Both the position numbers and the translations under genes were made by a program. The notes beneath the pieces were generated by a model that was not told where the DNA came from, made no database searches, and saw nothing but the letters and a program-made list of their open reading frames with translations. From Parietaria judaica (taxonomy: Eukaryota > Streptophyta > Magnoliopsida > Rosales > Urticaceae), in assembly GCA_954871525.1 (NCBI GenBank), contig OX940870.1:7471501-7535500 (forward strand): DNA of 64,000 nt. Direction: 5' to 3'. Of the stretch, positions 35,862 to 45,383 are shown piece after piece; position 1 is the stretch's first letter; every line of letters starts with the position of its first letter.

Positions 35862-36769
35862 GCGGTTTGCGGCGTTGGATCGGCCTTCGATAATGGTTTT
35901 TATGGAGAATGACCATAAGTGGGTTTTCAGTGTGTTCCATAGCTTCCTTCGACACTATTCATATTCCTCAGCAGGGGTATTTAAGTGTATGCATTTTAAT
36001 TGGATCCCAAGGGAGGTCTTTTAGCCAATTATTACTAATCAAGCCTGTTAATGCCGAAAAATGGATCAACACTTAAAGCGGCCCAAGTCTTGATTTTGGG
36101 CCGGGCCCAATGACCTCTTGACAGTCAAAGGGGGTCTTGAAGCTTGATTGGTATTTCTTGATAAGCCGGAAATATCTTCCAGAACTCCGTCTCCGTATAT
36201 CGTGCTGAAATAATGAAATAAACGTAAACTTTAAGGGGGTACGGAGGGGGTGCCTCCGTATCCACCTCCGACGCTCAACATTAGTCGGGTATTCAAGTCG
36301 AGATATTTAAGAGAATGGAAAACGGAGGTTTTATCGCTTTAGAGCGTTTTTTGTGAGTTGATCTGAGTTGTTGAAGTTACCGTTTTGATTGAAATGAGCT
36401 TCTATTTATAGAAGGATGCAGGGACCTCTTAGTAATTAATAATTACTTTGATGGGCCCCTGAGCAATTATGATATTGCTTGCGCGGTGCGCGGTGCGCGG
36501 TGCGCGGTGCGCGGTGCTTTTAATTAATTTAAAGCTCTTTTGTGGTAAATGTAACAAAACTTTTACTGTCTTTATTCGGGCCGAGTCCCGTTGACTTTTT
36601 AGGTTGACTTTTTGAGCCGAGTTCCTTTGACTTTTGGCGCCGAGTCCCGCTGACTTTTTTGCGGTGGGCCCAGGTCGTCTATGTGGACTTTTTTAGTCTT
36701 TTAAGCCTTTTGGGCAGGTTTTTTGGGGTGGGCCATAATTTTTCTAGGCTTCGAAAAATACCCATAACA
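35862..36769 (-). repeat. Long direct repeat, right copy (probable 5' LTR)
   Basis: The copy is 908 bases and matches 32005-32890 except for about eight substitutions and a 21-base expansion at about 36482-36516, where a 7-base GCGGTGC unit is repeated five times. A GATAATGGTTTTTA word just outside it (35838) duplicates one inside it (35889). Confidence 0.9.
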
Positions 36770-36860
36770 AAGCCTATTGATTATTGATAATATTTTTTTT
36801 TACTGGCATATATTCTTAAGCAATTTTTTTTGTCAATACAGAGACAATAATTGACTGTAT

Positions 36861-37452
36861 TAATTCGATCTAAAACGGTCAATTACCAATGAAAAGGGTA
36901 ACTACGGCTGTAACCGGAGCGGTTATCCGGTTTTTTTGAACTACCCGTATCCGGATCCGGTTTTCCGGGTATCCAAAAAAATCACTACTCGTATCCGGAT
37001 CCGGATATCCAGAAATCCCGATACCCGGAAATACAGATACCTATTCTCAAAACCCTATTCAATTACTTAAAATACCCGTAACATTATGTTCAAAATTTCT
37101 CATAATAATAAGATTTTTATCATCAAATGTAACTTATACAAGGACATTAAGAAATCAATAGATGTTTTGACTAACTTTTGTGTTATTTCATGTATTTGGA
37201 ATTCAAGTAATTATCACTAATCAATAAAAGAAAAAAAAACATAAATTAAAAAAATTAAAAATTATTTTTTTTAGAAAAAGGCTGGGTATTTTTGCCGCTA
37301 ACGGCCACATGACGAATTTTGACGGAAAAATTAACGTTTTCATGCCAAAGTCACGGTTAACGTAAGTTGAGTATTTTTGCCGCCAGTTTTAAAGATTGGG
37401 TACCCGAGAGGTAGTTTGACTAAAAGTTGGGTATTTTTGCCGCAATTTTCCC
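36861..37452 (-). repeat. Right terminal inverted repeat of the Mutator-like element
   Basis: Reverse complement of the left arm at 31296-31817, a little longer. The GCGGCAAAAATACCCAAC word occurs at its outer end and again about 50 and 170 bases inward, giving subterminal repeats. Confidence 0.85.
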
Positions 37453-37635
37453 AAAAATAAACACAAAAAACTACTAATTTTAGTCTGATTTTGATTTGTA
37501 CTTCGAGATTTTGCGACACAGTATAACAAAAATATATTACAGTTTCGGTACTTGGTTTTAATTCTAGTTTCGGGTCTCACATTTTTTCTTAAAAGTTTTT
37601 TTTGTTTGTCGTTAGTTTTAAAACCTTTTTTTTTA

Positions 37636-38102
37636 GGGATAATAGCGGCATAAATCCTCAACCTTTACTCAACTGGGGCGGCATAGCCCCAACCCCATTT
37701 AATAGCGGTATAAGTATCAAAAGATGATTTCCGTCCATATTTAACTAACGGAAGTAGTCAACGTTTGCGCGGTCAGCTTCTCGTCAACGTGGACGCCACG
37801 TAATCCGACATGTCACCATACACGTCATCCTCGTGTCATCAAATTTAATGGAAAATTAAGGGTGATGGAGGGATTCAATTAATTTTGTATTAAATTTGAT
37901 GACGCGAGGATGACATGTATGGTGACATGTCGGATTACGTGGCGTCCACGTTGACGAGAAGCTGACCGCGCAAACGTTGACTACTTCCGTTAGTCAAATA
38001 TGGACGGAAATCATCTTTTGGTACTTATACCGCTATTAAATGAGGTTGGGGCTATGCCGTCCCAGTTGAGTAAAGGTTGAGGACTTGTGCCGCTATTATC
38101 CC
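37636..38102. mobile_element. 467-bp foldback element with ~220-bp near-perfect arms
   Basis: Arms 37636-37855 and about 37880-38102 are close to perfect reverse complements around a short AT-rich loop. Ends are GGGATAATAGCGGCATAA and its complement. The immediate flanks share TTTA, and the 9-base flanks match at 6 of 9, so a Mutator-type duplication is possible but decayed. It carries the palindromic word CGTGGACGCCACG in each arm. There is no coding capacity. It lies only 175 bases from the large Mutator-like element. Confidence 0.85.
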
Positions 38103-38639
38103 TTTATTATTATAATTCTATTTACCATACCTATCAACACATCGAAAAGATTTTTCTTATCTAATATCTCGGTGTAATATTAGTATTTAGTAATCCATTT
38201 ATGTGTAATATGTTATAATACTAACATTTAGTAGTATGTTTATGTGTAATATTAGTAGTCATTTTATAGAGATGTGGATTTAATTTAAAAGCGGTAAATG
38301 TAGGCAAAAACCCGATAATACCACAATCGAACACAAAATACCGATTATACAGTAAATGCGATTTTCATCTTTAAAAATAGGATATTCGATTATCATTTCC
38401 AAAATACCGAAATGCGGTATCCGGTCTATTATTTTTAAAAAACCACACCGAATACCTGCTTGTTCACCCCTACCAATCACAAACTATTTGAATTTTTGTT
38501 CAAGGAATCAAAAGAAAGAACAAAGAACGATACACGGAAATTACGGTTTGGATGAGTTGGACGAAACCATCGTTATGGCCGACTCAGTTTCCTCAGCTGC
38601 GGCTACATGATTAGTCGGTCACATCAGTAGCGCCGGCCT
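38103..38639. other. Intergenic DNA, no gene seen
   Basis: AT-rich sequence with two related words containing TATGTGTAATAT (about 38200 and 38238). An open frame at 38356-38610 has no recognisable signature. Confidence 0.5.
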
Positions 38640-38890
38640 AGGCTCTTGCATGGTCGGGCAAGACCGGAGGTTCCATTCGTGCGAGCATTGTGGCAGTCTG
38701 AGATTCGTCATCCACCATCGCCGAAAATCCATGTCAGGCAAGACCGGATGTGCCATTCGTGCTGGCGTTGTGGCATTCTGAGACTAGTCCTCCACCGTCC
38801 CCGAGGTTGGGTCGCGCAAGGACGAAGAAGCCGGGTCAGGCAAAGGAGGTTCCATTCGTGCAAGTTTTGTTGCAGCATGACATTCAATGT
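38640..38890. repeat. Three imperfect GC-rich tandem units
   Basis: A GGCAAGACCGGAGGTTCCATTC-like block starts near 38655, 38735 and 38837 (the last shortened). Following words such as TTGTGGCA and CTGAGA are shared by the first two. The block is much more GC-rich than its surroundings. An open frame through it matches no family I recognise. Confidence 0.6.
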
Positions 38891-39359
38891 GTGATATTGA
38901 GATCAGTGAATTATAATATATTTTAATTATTTGGATTTAACTATTAATATTCTTATTAATAATTAATATATTTGTATTATAATAAAATATATATTTAGTA
39001 TATATATAATATATATATGTGTATATTAGATGCTGCCCAAGAAATGTGCGACTAGGTCTACACGAGTTTGACTTGGTTTGAACTTTCCAAATTTACGGCA
39101 TAGTACTTAAGTTTAAGTATTGGTGAAAAACCCTAAAATTAATTTAGTCCATTAGATCGGTGAAAATTTAATCTCAACCACTGGATCATGATAATTAATT
39201 TGGAAACCCTCATTGGAAAATAACTTTGGTGACAAAGTTTATATTTTGAAAATGCTTAATTAATTATATCCGTTTGATCGGTTTAATATTTAATCTTTAA
39301 CTGTCGGATTGGAAATTAATTAACATGTCTATATGGCATATATAATTGGATTGAGAAAG

Positions 39360-39750
39360 GAGAAATCGAATTCTATGGCTTGTATCGTAGGTGCGCATCT
39401 GAAGGGACCGTCGCATAGAATCCCCTTGCCAATGGCATGTCCCATGACTCGGCGTCCTGTCCATGCTAGGGAACCCCCCGAACCCACCCGAGACCGATAC
39501 TTGGCATTGAGACTGTCGCAATATAGGCAGGCTTCATGGGTTCCCGGAGCTCGGGATTCGCTTCCAAGTGCGGTGGAAGAACCTAAAAAAGAGTCACGTG
39601 TAGCCGTATTAGGGATTTCTCCTGCTCCTCCGATTACAGCGGCCCGTAGATGGCAGAACGATTTACTACTATTGGCGTATTTGGCCCCCGACTGTACTTC
39701 CTTGCCCATCTCGACTTTTCTTTCTACATTGTTTAGAGCAGTGTCATTTT
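39360..39750. other. Compositionally distinct block, possible organelle-derived insert
   Basis: About 390 bases of balanced composition sit in very AT-rich DNA, with open frames on both strands over the same span (39333-39752 + and 39329-39709 -). The word usage and the overlapping opposed frames resemble plant mitochondrial intergenic DNA. No organelle gene could be named, so this is a suggestion only. Confidence 0.3.
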
Positions 39751-39752
39751 GA

Positions 39753-40900
39753 TTCTTGATCTTGATATTAGTTATGTTATCCCATAATGATACTTATAAA
39801 GTTTGGTTTCTCGCATCCTAGGGGTATTCTTAGATGTGAATTTGACATAATTTATTTTATAATTTTGATAATACGGCAAAAGTACGTATTTTTTGGAAAT
39901 TTGTTAAATTAAGTTAGTTCTTCGAGTTTTTTGATGTAATGACATTTTGTAACATTGCATATGATTTTAAAACTGTGATTTTGACATAATTTGTTTTGTA
40001 ACTTGACGTTTTCCAATTATTCCAACAAAAGTATATATTTTTAGGAAATTGATAAAATTGAGCTAGTTCTTCAAATTTTTAATACAATTTTAGATACGTA
40101 GATTTTATATAATTAATCATTGGTGAGTTTCAAATATTTTATTTTGTAATTTAGCAAATTAATATTGAGTTTCAAAGAAATTATTTTTGGTAAAATATGA
40201 ACTTGATTTTTTTTTTCTTGTGCAAAATTTATCAAACATGCAGATTTTATTTGAATGCATGCAATTAAAGAGAACAATTTAACTTATAATCTGTATGTAA
40301 TAATAATAATTATTACTATTATAGAATAATTTTTATTTCTAAAAATAATTTGTAATTTATAATAGTTATTTGTAAATAATATTTATTATTAATATATTAT
40401 CATTGTTAATAATTGACAATTTAATATTGTATGTTAATACGTTAGTAAGTTAATAATTGACAATTTGATATTATTATGTTAATATTTTTTGTGACATTAG
40501 TATTTTAAGTTATGTTTTGAGTAAAAATATGTATGAAAATATTTTTGTAAGTTTTCTATCGATAAATCCATCGATAACCGATTAACCCATAAAAAAGTTT
40601 CGATAATGGTAAACGATGACTTTTATAGGTTTTTAATCGATAAATTCATTGACAAACGATTAGTCCGTCGATAACAGCAAACGGTCTATCGACCAAAACG
40701 AAATTCAAATCCTTGTACGAAACCCTAATAACAATGGGCATTTCTAAAAAAAAGGAAGCATTAGGGAACGCACATTTCAGTGTATAAATTTTGATAATTT
40801 TCTTCTTTCAATTGCGTATTAATAGAGCTGAGAATAGAGTTCCCAACAGGTACAATCCTTTCAGCAAAACTGATGACCGAAAAACTTACCGAAACCCTAA
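39753..40900. other. AT-rich intergenic DNA and 3' flank of the ASCC2-like gene
   Basis: Highly AT-rich, with several related T-rich segments of about 100 bases near 39840-40250 (each with TTTGACATAATTT or TTGTAATTTAGC-like words). No gene was recognised. The final part should be the 3' untranslated region of the gene ending at 40901. Confidence 0.5.
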
Positions 40901-43900
40901 TTAAAAACCAGTGACTCCAGAGAAGTGCTTGGCAGCAGCCTTATCCTTCCTGAAATTGTTGTTTCCTCGCCCTCTCCCGCTCCTTCCCCGTCCCCGCTGA
41001 TTCCCCCCTGAATCCTCTCGGCTTTCCCCATCTGCAGCTCCAGTCTGCTTCTCTTTCTCGCCCTTCCAACCCCTCCACCGCGCCCCACCCCTGCCCCGGT
41101 GACTCCCTCGGCTATTCTCTCTCTCCTCTTGCTCGCCGGCCGAACCACCCCGGCCCCTACCATTCCCCAACCGTTTTCCCTCTTCAGAAGCTTCCAGAGC
41201 CGTCTCTCGGCCTCCAGAAGCCTCAATGAGCTGCTTCACTGCACCGAGCGGAAGGTTCCCGCCGCGGCCTAAGCCGTGGATCATTTCCTCCTGAGCTTGA
41301 TTCACCAAGGATGCTTCACTCGAGTTTGCCACCGCGACAGAGCCTTCGACTTTATAACTGTAGTTTTTACCGTCTTTGACGTAGTACTGAGGTTTCTTTC
41401 TGGATCCCCATTTCGAGGAGTCTGACGGGTTTTGAGGAGGGGTCTCAGTTTCTCTCTCTTCTCTCTCCCATGGCTTTGCCCGATTCGAGGTTGTCTTGTC
41501 GGTTGAGATCTCGGGTTCGAGGAAACCGGACTCCGCCACGCTCAGACCGAGGTCGTCGAACGAATCATCATACTCGTCTTCGTACTCGTATTGCGATACT
41601 AGAGCGGCGGTTTTCGCTGATGCTTTTTCGTTCCGGGAATCTAGGGTGACGAAATCTGGTGTATCTTCTTTGCCTTTCCGTACGTATCTACCGACTGAAG
41701 ACGATGATGACGAAACTGGCTGAGCAATATTTTGTTGGAAGCTTCTTCCAGCTTCCCGATTGGTGGGTTTCGTTGGTGCAGATTCAACCATTATACCTTT
41801 CCCCTTGTCGTTTTTGTTCGACTTTACAACTGCTTTCGGCGCGGGCATCGTCTCTAGAGAAGTATCTAGCCTCTGCAAATCTTCATGAAGAGTTCCCTCA
41901 AGGATTCTCTGAATAACCTCCTCGGGATTCTGGTTGTAAACCTCGAGGCAGTGAGCGAGAAATCCTTTGCCAAAGTCGGGAAACAAGTCCTTTATTTGAC
42001 TAATTTTGGATTCCATAATTACAGTATCTTCATTTGTTTCTGCCGTCTTGCTAGTCGCGGGATTCCGAGAATCAGGCATATCATTGATTTTAGGGTTCTT
42101 GGAGGACATAAATATCTTCGACACATATTCCAATTGTTCCTCGTCCATGAAAATCCATCCTGCAAGCAAGAGACAAGTGAATCAAGGAAAACACAAACGC
42201 TACTCATATGCATAAGAAAAGGGGCAAAAGAAATATACCCGTGTTCCGTAAGTTCCTCAGTTTGCTCATTAAATTAAAATTATTTTCAATATTTTGAAGG
42301 AACGATTCCCGGTTCTGATTTTCTTGAGAGGATATTGAAACTGCGCTAATCTCTCGGAAAGTCTGAACCAATATATCAGCCCTTATAGACGGATCTTCTA
42401 TATTTGCTGGGAACATTTTTGTGGCAGATTGAAAAGAAATTTCCTCTCCGAACGCTTCATCACTTAAATAGCAACAATCTAACACATTCCAGCCAAACTT
42501 GATTATTCTCGATGCCAAAAGGCTAAAGCCTGTACGGATATGAGACACATCTGAATCTCCTACAGATGACATTAATATGCGAAAACCCTTCATGAAAGAA
42601 GGAATTAGCGAATCGTGTAACTTTGCAAGGGTACACAATAGTTCCTCATTTCCGTCTCTGCAAGAAAACCAAATATTAATGCACGATGAAAAGCATGAAT
42701 GGCCGAAACCTTGTAAAAAATTAATGAAGAAAAAACGTGTTACATAATTAGGTACCTCATTTCGACAGGGAATGAGAAGAACAGAGCAGCTGGTCTGTAT
42801 GCATTTACAAGAGCATCCATGGATACAATTCCATCGTTAATGAAGTCCATCACCTATGAGTATATCAAACTCTATGTAAGCAAATAAATATTTAAGGAAA
42901 CTACTAAAAACCGGTGTAATTATATAAGGATCTCACCTCGAGCATATCAACATAAAACCGATTAGATCCCGGGTCTCCACTTCCCGAGGAAAAAAGGACC
43001 TAAAGCACACGCCACCATGGAAACTTTTTTGTCACGTGGAGATTAAACATTATTCACCGAACTTTTATATCCCACCTAACGCCAAGAGTATATTATTAAA
43101 AGTGTTCTTTTTTTATACATATTAATCTTTCCAGGTAACATCAAACGTTAGGGGGTATACTGATTTTCCCCGCCAAATGAAAGTACTTACATACTCTCTA
43201 AGTTATCAGCTTCTAAGTACTCAAATTGTAGAATAAATTCAAACTCGTGTAGATAGATACGTTGAACTCCGATTTAGGCTGAGTTATAGACACTAGATGA
43301 AAAGTTTGAAACATTCCTCAATTCAACTTGAAAAGTACCTCAAGAGATGAGCTGCAACGATGGTGCATAGTATGAACAAGGCTCAGGAATTGTGAAATGA
43401 CGGATGTTAAACTGTCATAGATCCAAGGCTGCGCAGTTATAGCATTTCTAACCTGGATGTGATCGGTAATTATCAATCAGCCAATTATGTTAAATCGAAT
43501 TTAAACATGTTCATAGCATTATGCGAATAATATTATTAATACGTTAAGTGTAAGACTGTAAGTTACTTGTTTAGCAATTAGGATTATTGAAACAATATCC
43601 GGAAAGTCAAGATTTCACTCTCTGGATTCACTTACCAAAACTCTTGTCAAATCCTCATTTTCATGACCGTAAATTGAACATATATCTAACAGCTTAGGCA
43701 AGTCAAGCAACTTCTTTTCCTGCAACAGAACTACACAAAAAGTTTGTAAACAAATGAGTTCATACCCAGTATCCGAACGAAACAAATTAAAGCGAAGTAA
43801 AACCCACTTCCGTGGTCCTTCGAACTGAGACAATCAGCAGAGCGCGCCCCTGGATCTCTATTCGAAGAGCTACAACAGCGACAAAACCCGACACGGTATA

Positions 43901-44667
43901 AGCTGGGAATTTGATGAACCCAATAAAAGAACATGAGAGCCTCTCATTGTTGAGCAAACTTACATCCGATACAACACCATGAAAACGCGTCGGCTTAATT
44001 CTAACTCTCCGACAATCACTCCGGCAACCGTTTCCTTGGCCCCACGGTGAGGAAAATCGTACCATCTGCTCCTAAATTGAAGAAAGCTATCCAGGAATTC
44101 ATGCAATGAAGTGTCACTAGCCACTACGAAAGAACAAAAGTAAGCACTGTCAGTTCTGACAACTCACTGCTATCAATGGTTAAGTATAGTGGATTACGCA
44201 ATGGAGGCATGAAAAATGGAAGCAATGAATCAAAAATCAATTCGAAATCTTGTCGAAATCAATGTCGTGAGTGAATAGATTGGATCACCTTCCCTCCAGA
44301 ACTCCTTAGGGCTCAGCTTCAACAGCCGAGAAAGCTCCATGTTCAGAAGATCCACAACTCTCTGCGACTCCACCGCATCCAACCCGCCCTCCTCGACGCC
44401 GAGCCCCGCCGCCACGGCCTCGTCCTGCGGCAAGTACTTGACGAATCTGCCGTCGCTGGCCGCCCTCGGCTTGCTAGATGACACCGCCGTGGCGGCATCG
44501 GATTGGCGCGAGAGCGACTGCCTGAGAGAGCTTGAGAGCGTCGGGTTCGTCGGCTCCGTCGCCGCCGGGCGTTTGCCCCGATTCTGATCGTGATTTTTGG
44601 CGACGGAGAGCTTCTGCGATTTGACGAGACCCTTGTGAGCCTGGGGTTGAGGCGAGGCGTGAGACAT
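40901..44667 (-). CDS. CUE-domain protein, ASCC2 homologue
   Basis: Nine exons are inferred in reverse order: 44289-44667, 43964-44123, 43808-43869, 43636-43730, 43339-43452, 42937-42999, 42756-42853, 42239-42657 and 40901-42159, giving 882 residues. It matches Arabidopsis At1g27752. Human ASCC2 binds K63-linked ubiquitin through its CUE domain in the ASC-1 complex (alkylation repair and ribosome rescue). The N-terminal half is the conserved helical ASCC2 region, with SPKEFWRE, FLDSFLQFRSRWYDF and LLDICSIYGHENEDL. The CUE domain spans about 514-556 (IKDLFPDFGKGFL ... EEVIQRILEG). The tail from about 770 is rich in RG/RGG, suggesting RNA binding. An in-frame ATG at 44703 could add 12 residues. 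All introns are GT-AG and in phase. Confidence 0.9.
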
Positions 44668-45383
44668 GCTCGTTTCAGCTTCTGCGAATCGAAGGTGGAT
44701 CAATGGAAGATTGGAATAGTATGGTGGTTCTCTGCGTTTCTGGAGAAGCCAAAAGACTCACTCGAGTGAGATTTATTTTTTTATTTTGGGCATAAATTTA
44801 TTTACAATTATATATTCTTATTTTATAAATTATTTTTTGCCTTGGCCTAAAAGAAAGTGCATAATTTAATTGATTTTTTATTCTTAAAAAATTAGAAAAA
44901 TATAAAATATAAATTGATTATTAATTTTATCATCTTTTATAAAAATTATGGAAAAGAAAAAAAGGATATGGAATGAAAAATAAAAATAAACATTGACGTG
45001 GGTATATAAATTTATGGAGTAGAAATAATAAATTCGGAAGGTGATAAATTGATGACGGGGTATGACTATGAACTATGAAGAATTTTGGCACCGCAATCTA
45101 AGAAACGACATCTTGGAGAGGAGTTGCTTTTCTTGTCGTTTACAAGTAACCTTATATATACAACGATGATCATTTTGAAGTGTTGAAGGAAGCCATCATA
45201 ATCTTCAAACTAGAAATTGCCTCTTTTTCTTTTTTCTTTTTTACAGTATAAAAGTGTAACAAACGCATATATAACATAATATCTAAAACCAGTTAGGAAG
45301 TTGGATAATTATTTTATATGTACAACAAAACCCTCAGATACGGAGAGCTGTCAAAATTGGATATATGACGAGTCACAATAATT
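44668..45383. other. Short intergenic spacer between two - strand genes
   Basis: AT-rich 0.7 kb holding the promoter of the ASCC2-like gene and the 3' end of the upstream RRM/SPOC gene. No further gene was seen. Confidence 0.55.

Larger units (their letters stand above)
32005..36769 (-). mobile_element. Nested non-coding LTR retroelement (LARD-like) inside the Mutator-like element
   Basis: Two direct repeats of about 0.9 kb (32005-32890 and 35862-36769) bracket about 3 kb that lacks any gag or pol motif. Several cues suggest the - strand is the sense strand. The right copy starts TGTTATGGG in that direction. A purine tract (CTGGGGGGTTAAA, - strand of 32891-32903) immediately precedes the left copy. 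A TATA box (CTATAAATAG, 36402-36411) is followed by a typical short leader. The repeats contain three imperfect GTCAAC/GACTCGGC units. No target duplication or convincing primer site was found, so the exact LTR borders are open. Confidence 0.6.
31296..37452. mobile_element. 6.2-kb Mutator-like element with long terminal inverted repeats
   Basis: The two ends form an imperfect inverted repeat: left arm 31296-31817, right arm 36861-37452. Outermost bases are GGAAAAATTACGG and, in reverse complement, GGGAAAATTGCGG. Perfect 9-bp direct repeats AAAAATAAA flank the unit at 31287-31295 and 37453-37461. Nine-base duplications and long inverted ends are the hallmark of Mutator-like elements. No transposase was found, so the unit is non-autonomous. 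The interior consists of unrelated GC-rich DNA, including a nested LTR-type element and tandem arrays. The left arm lacks about 45 bases close to its end that the right arm has. Confidence 0.85.

Noticed and set aside
35722..35955. Frame beginning inside both LTR copies of the nested element (also 31907-32098)
   Set aside because: The shared start simply reflects the direct repeat; the two frames diverge outside it and match no retroelement protein.
44339..44587. + strand frame opposite exon 1 of the ASCC2-like gene
   Set aside because: The serine-rich reading is the complement of a conserved exon.
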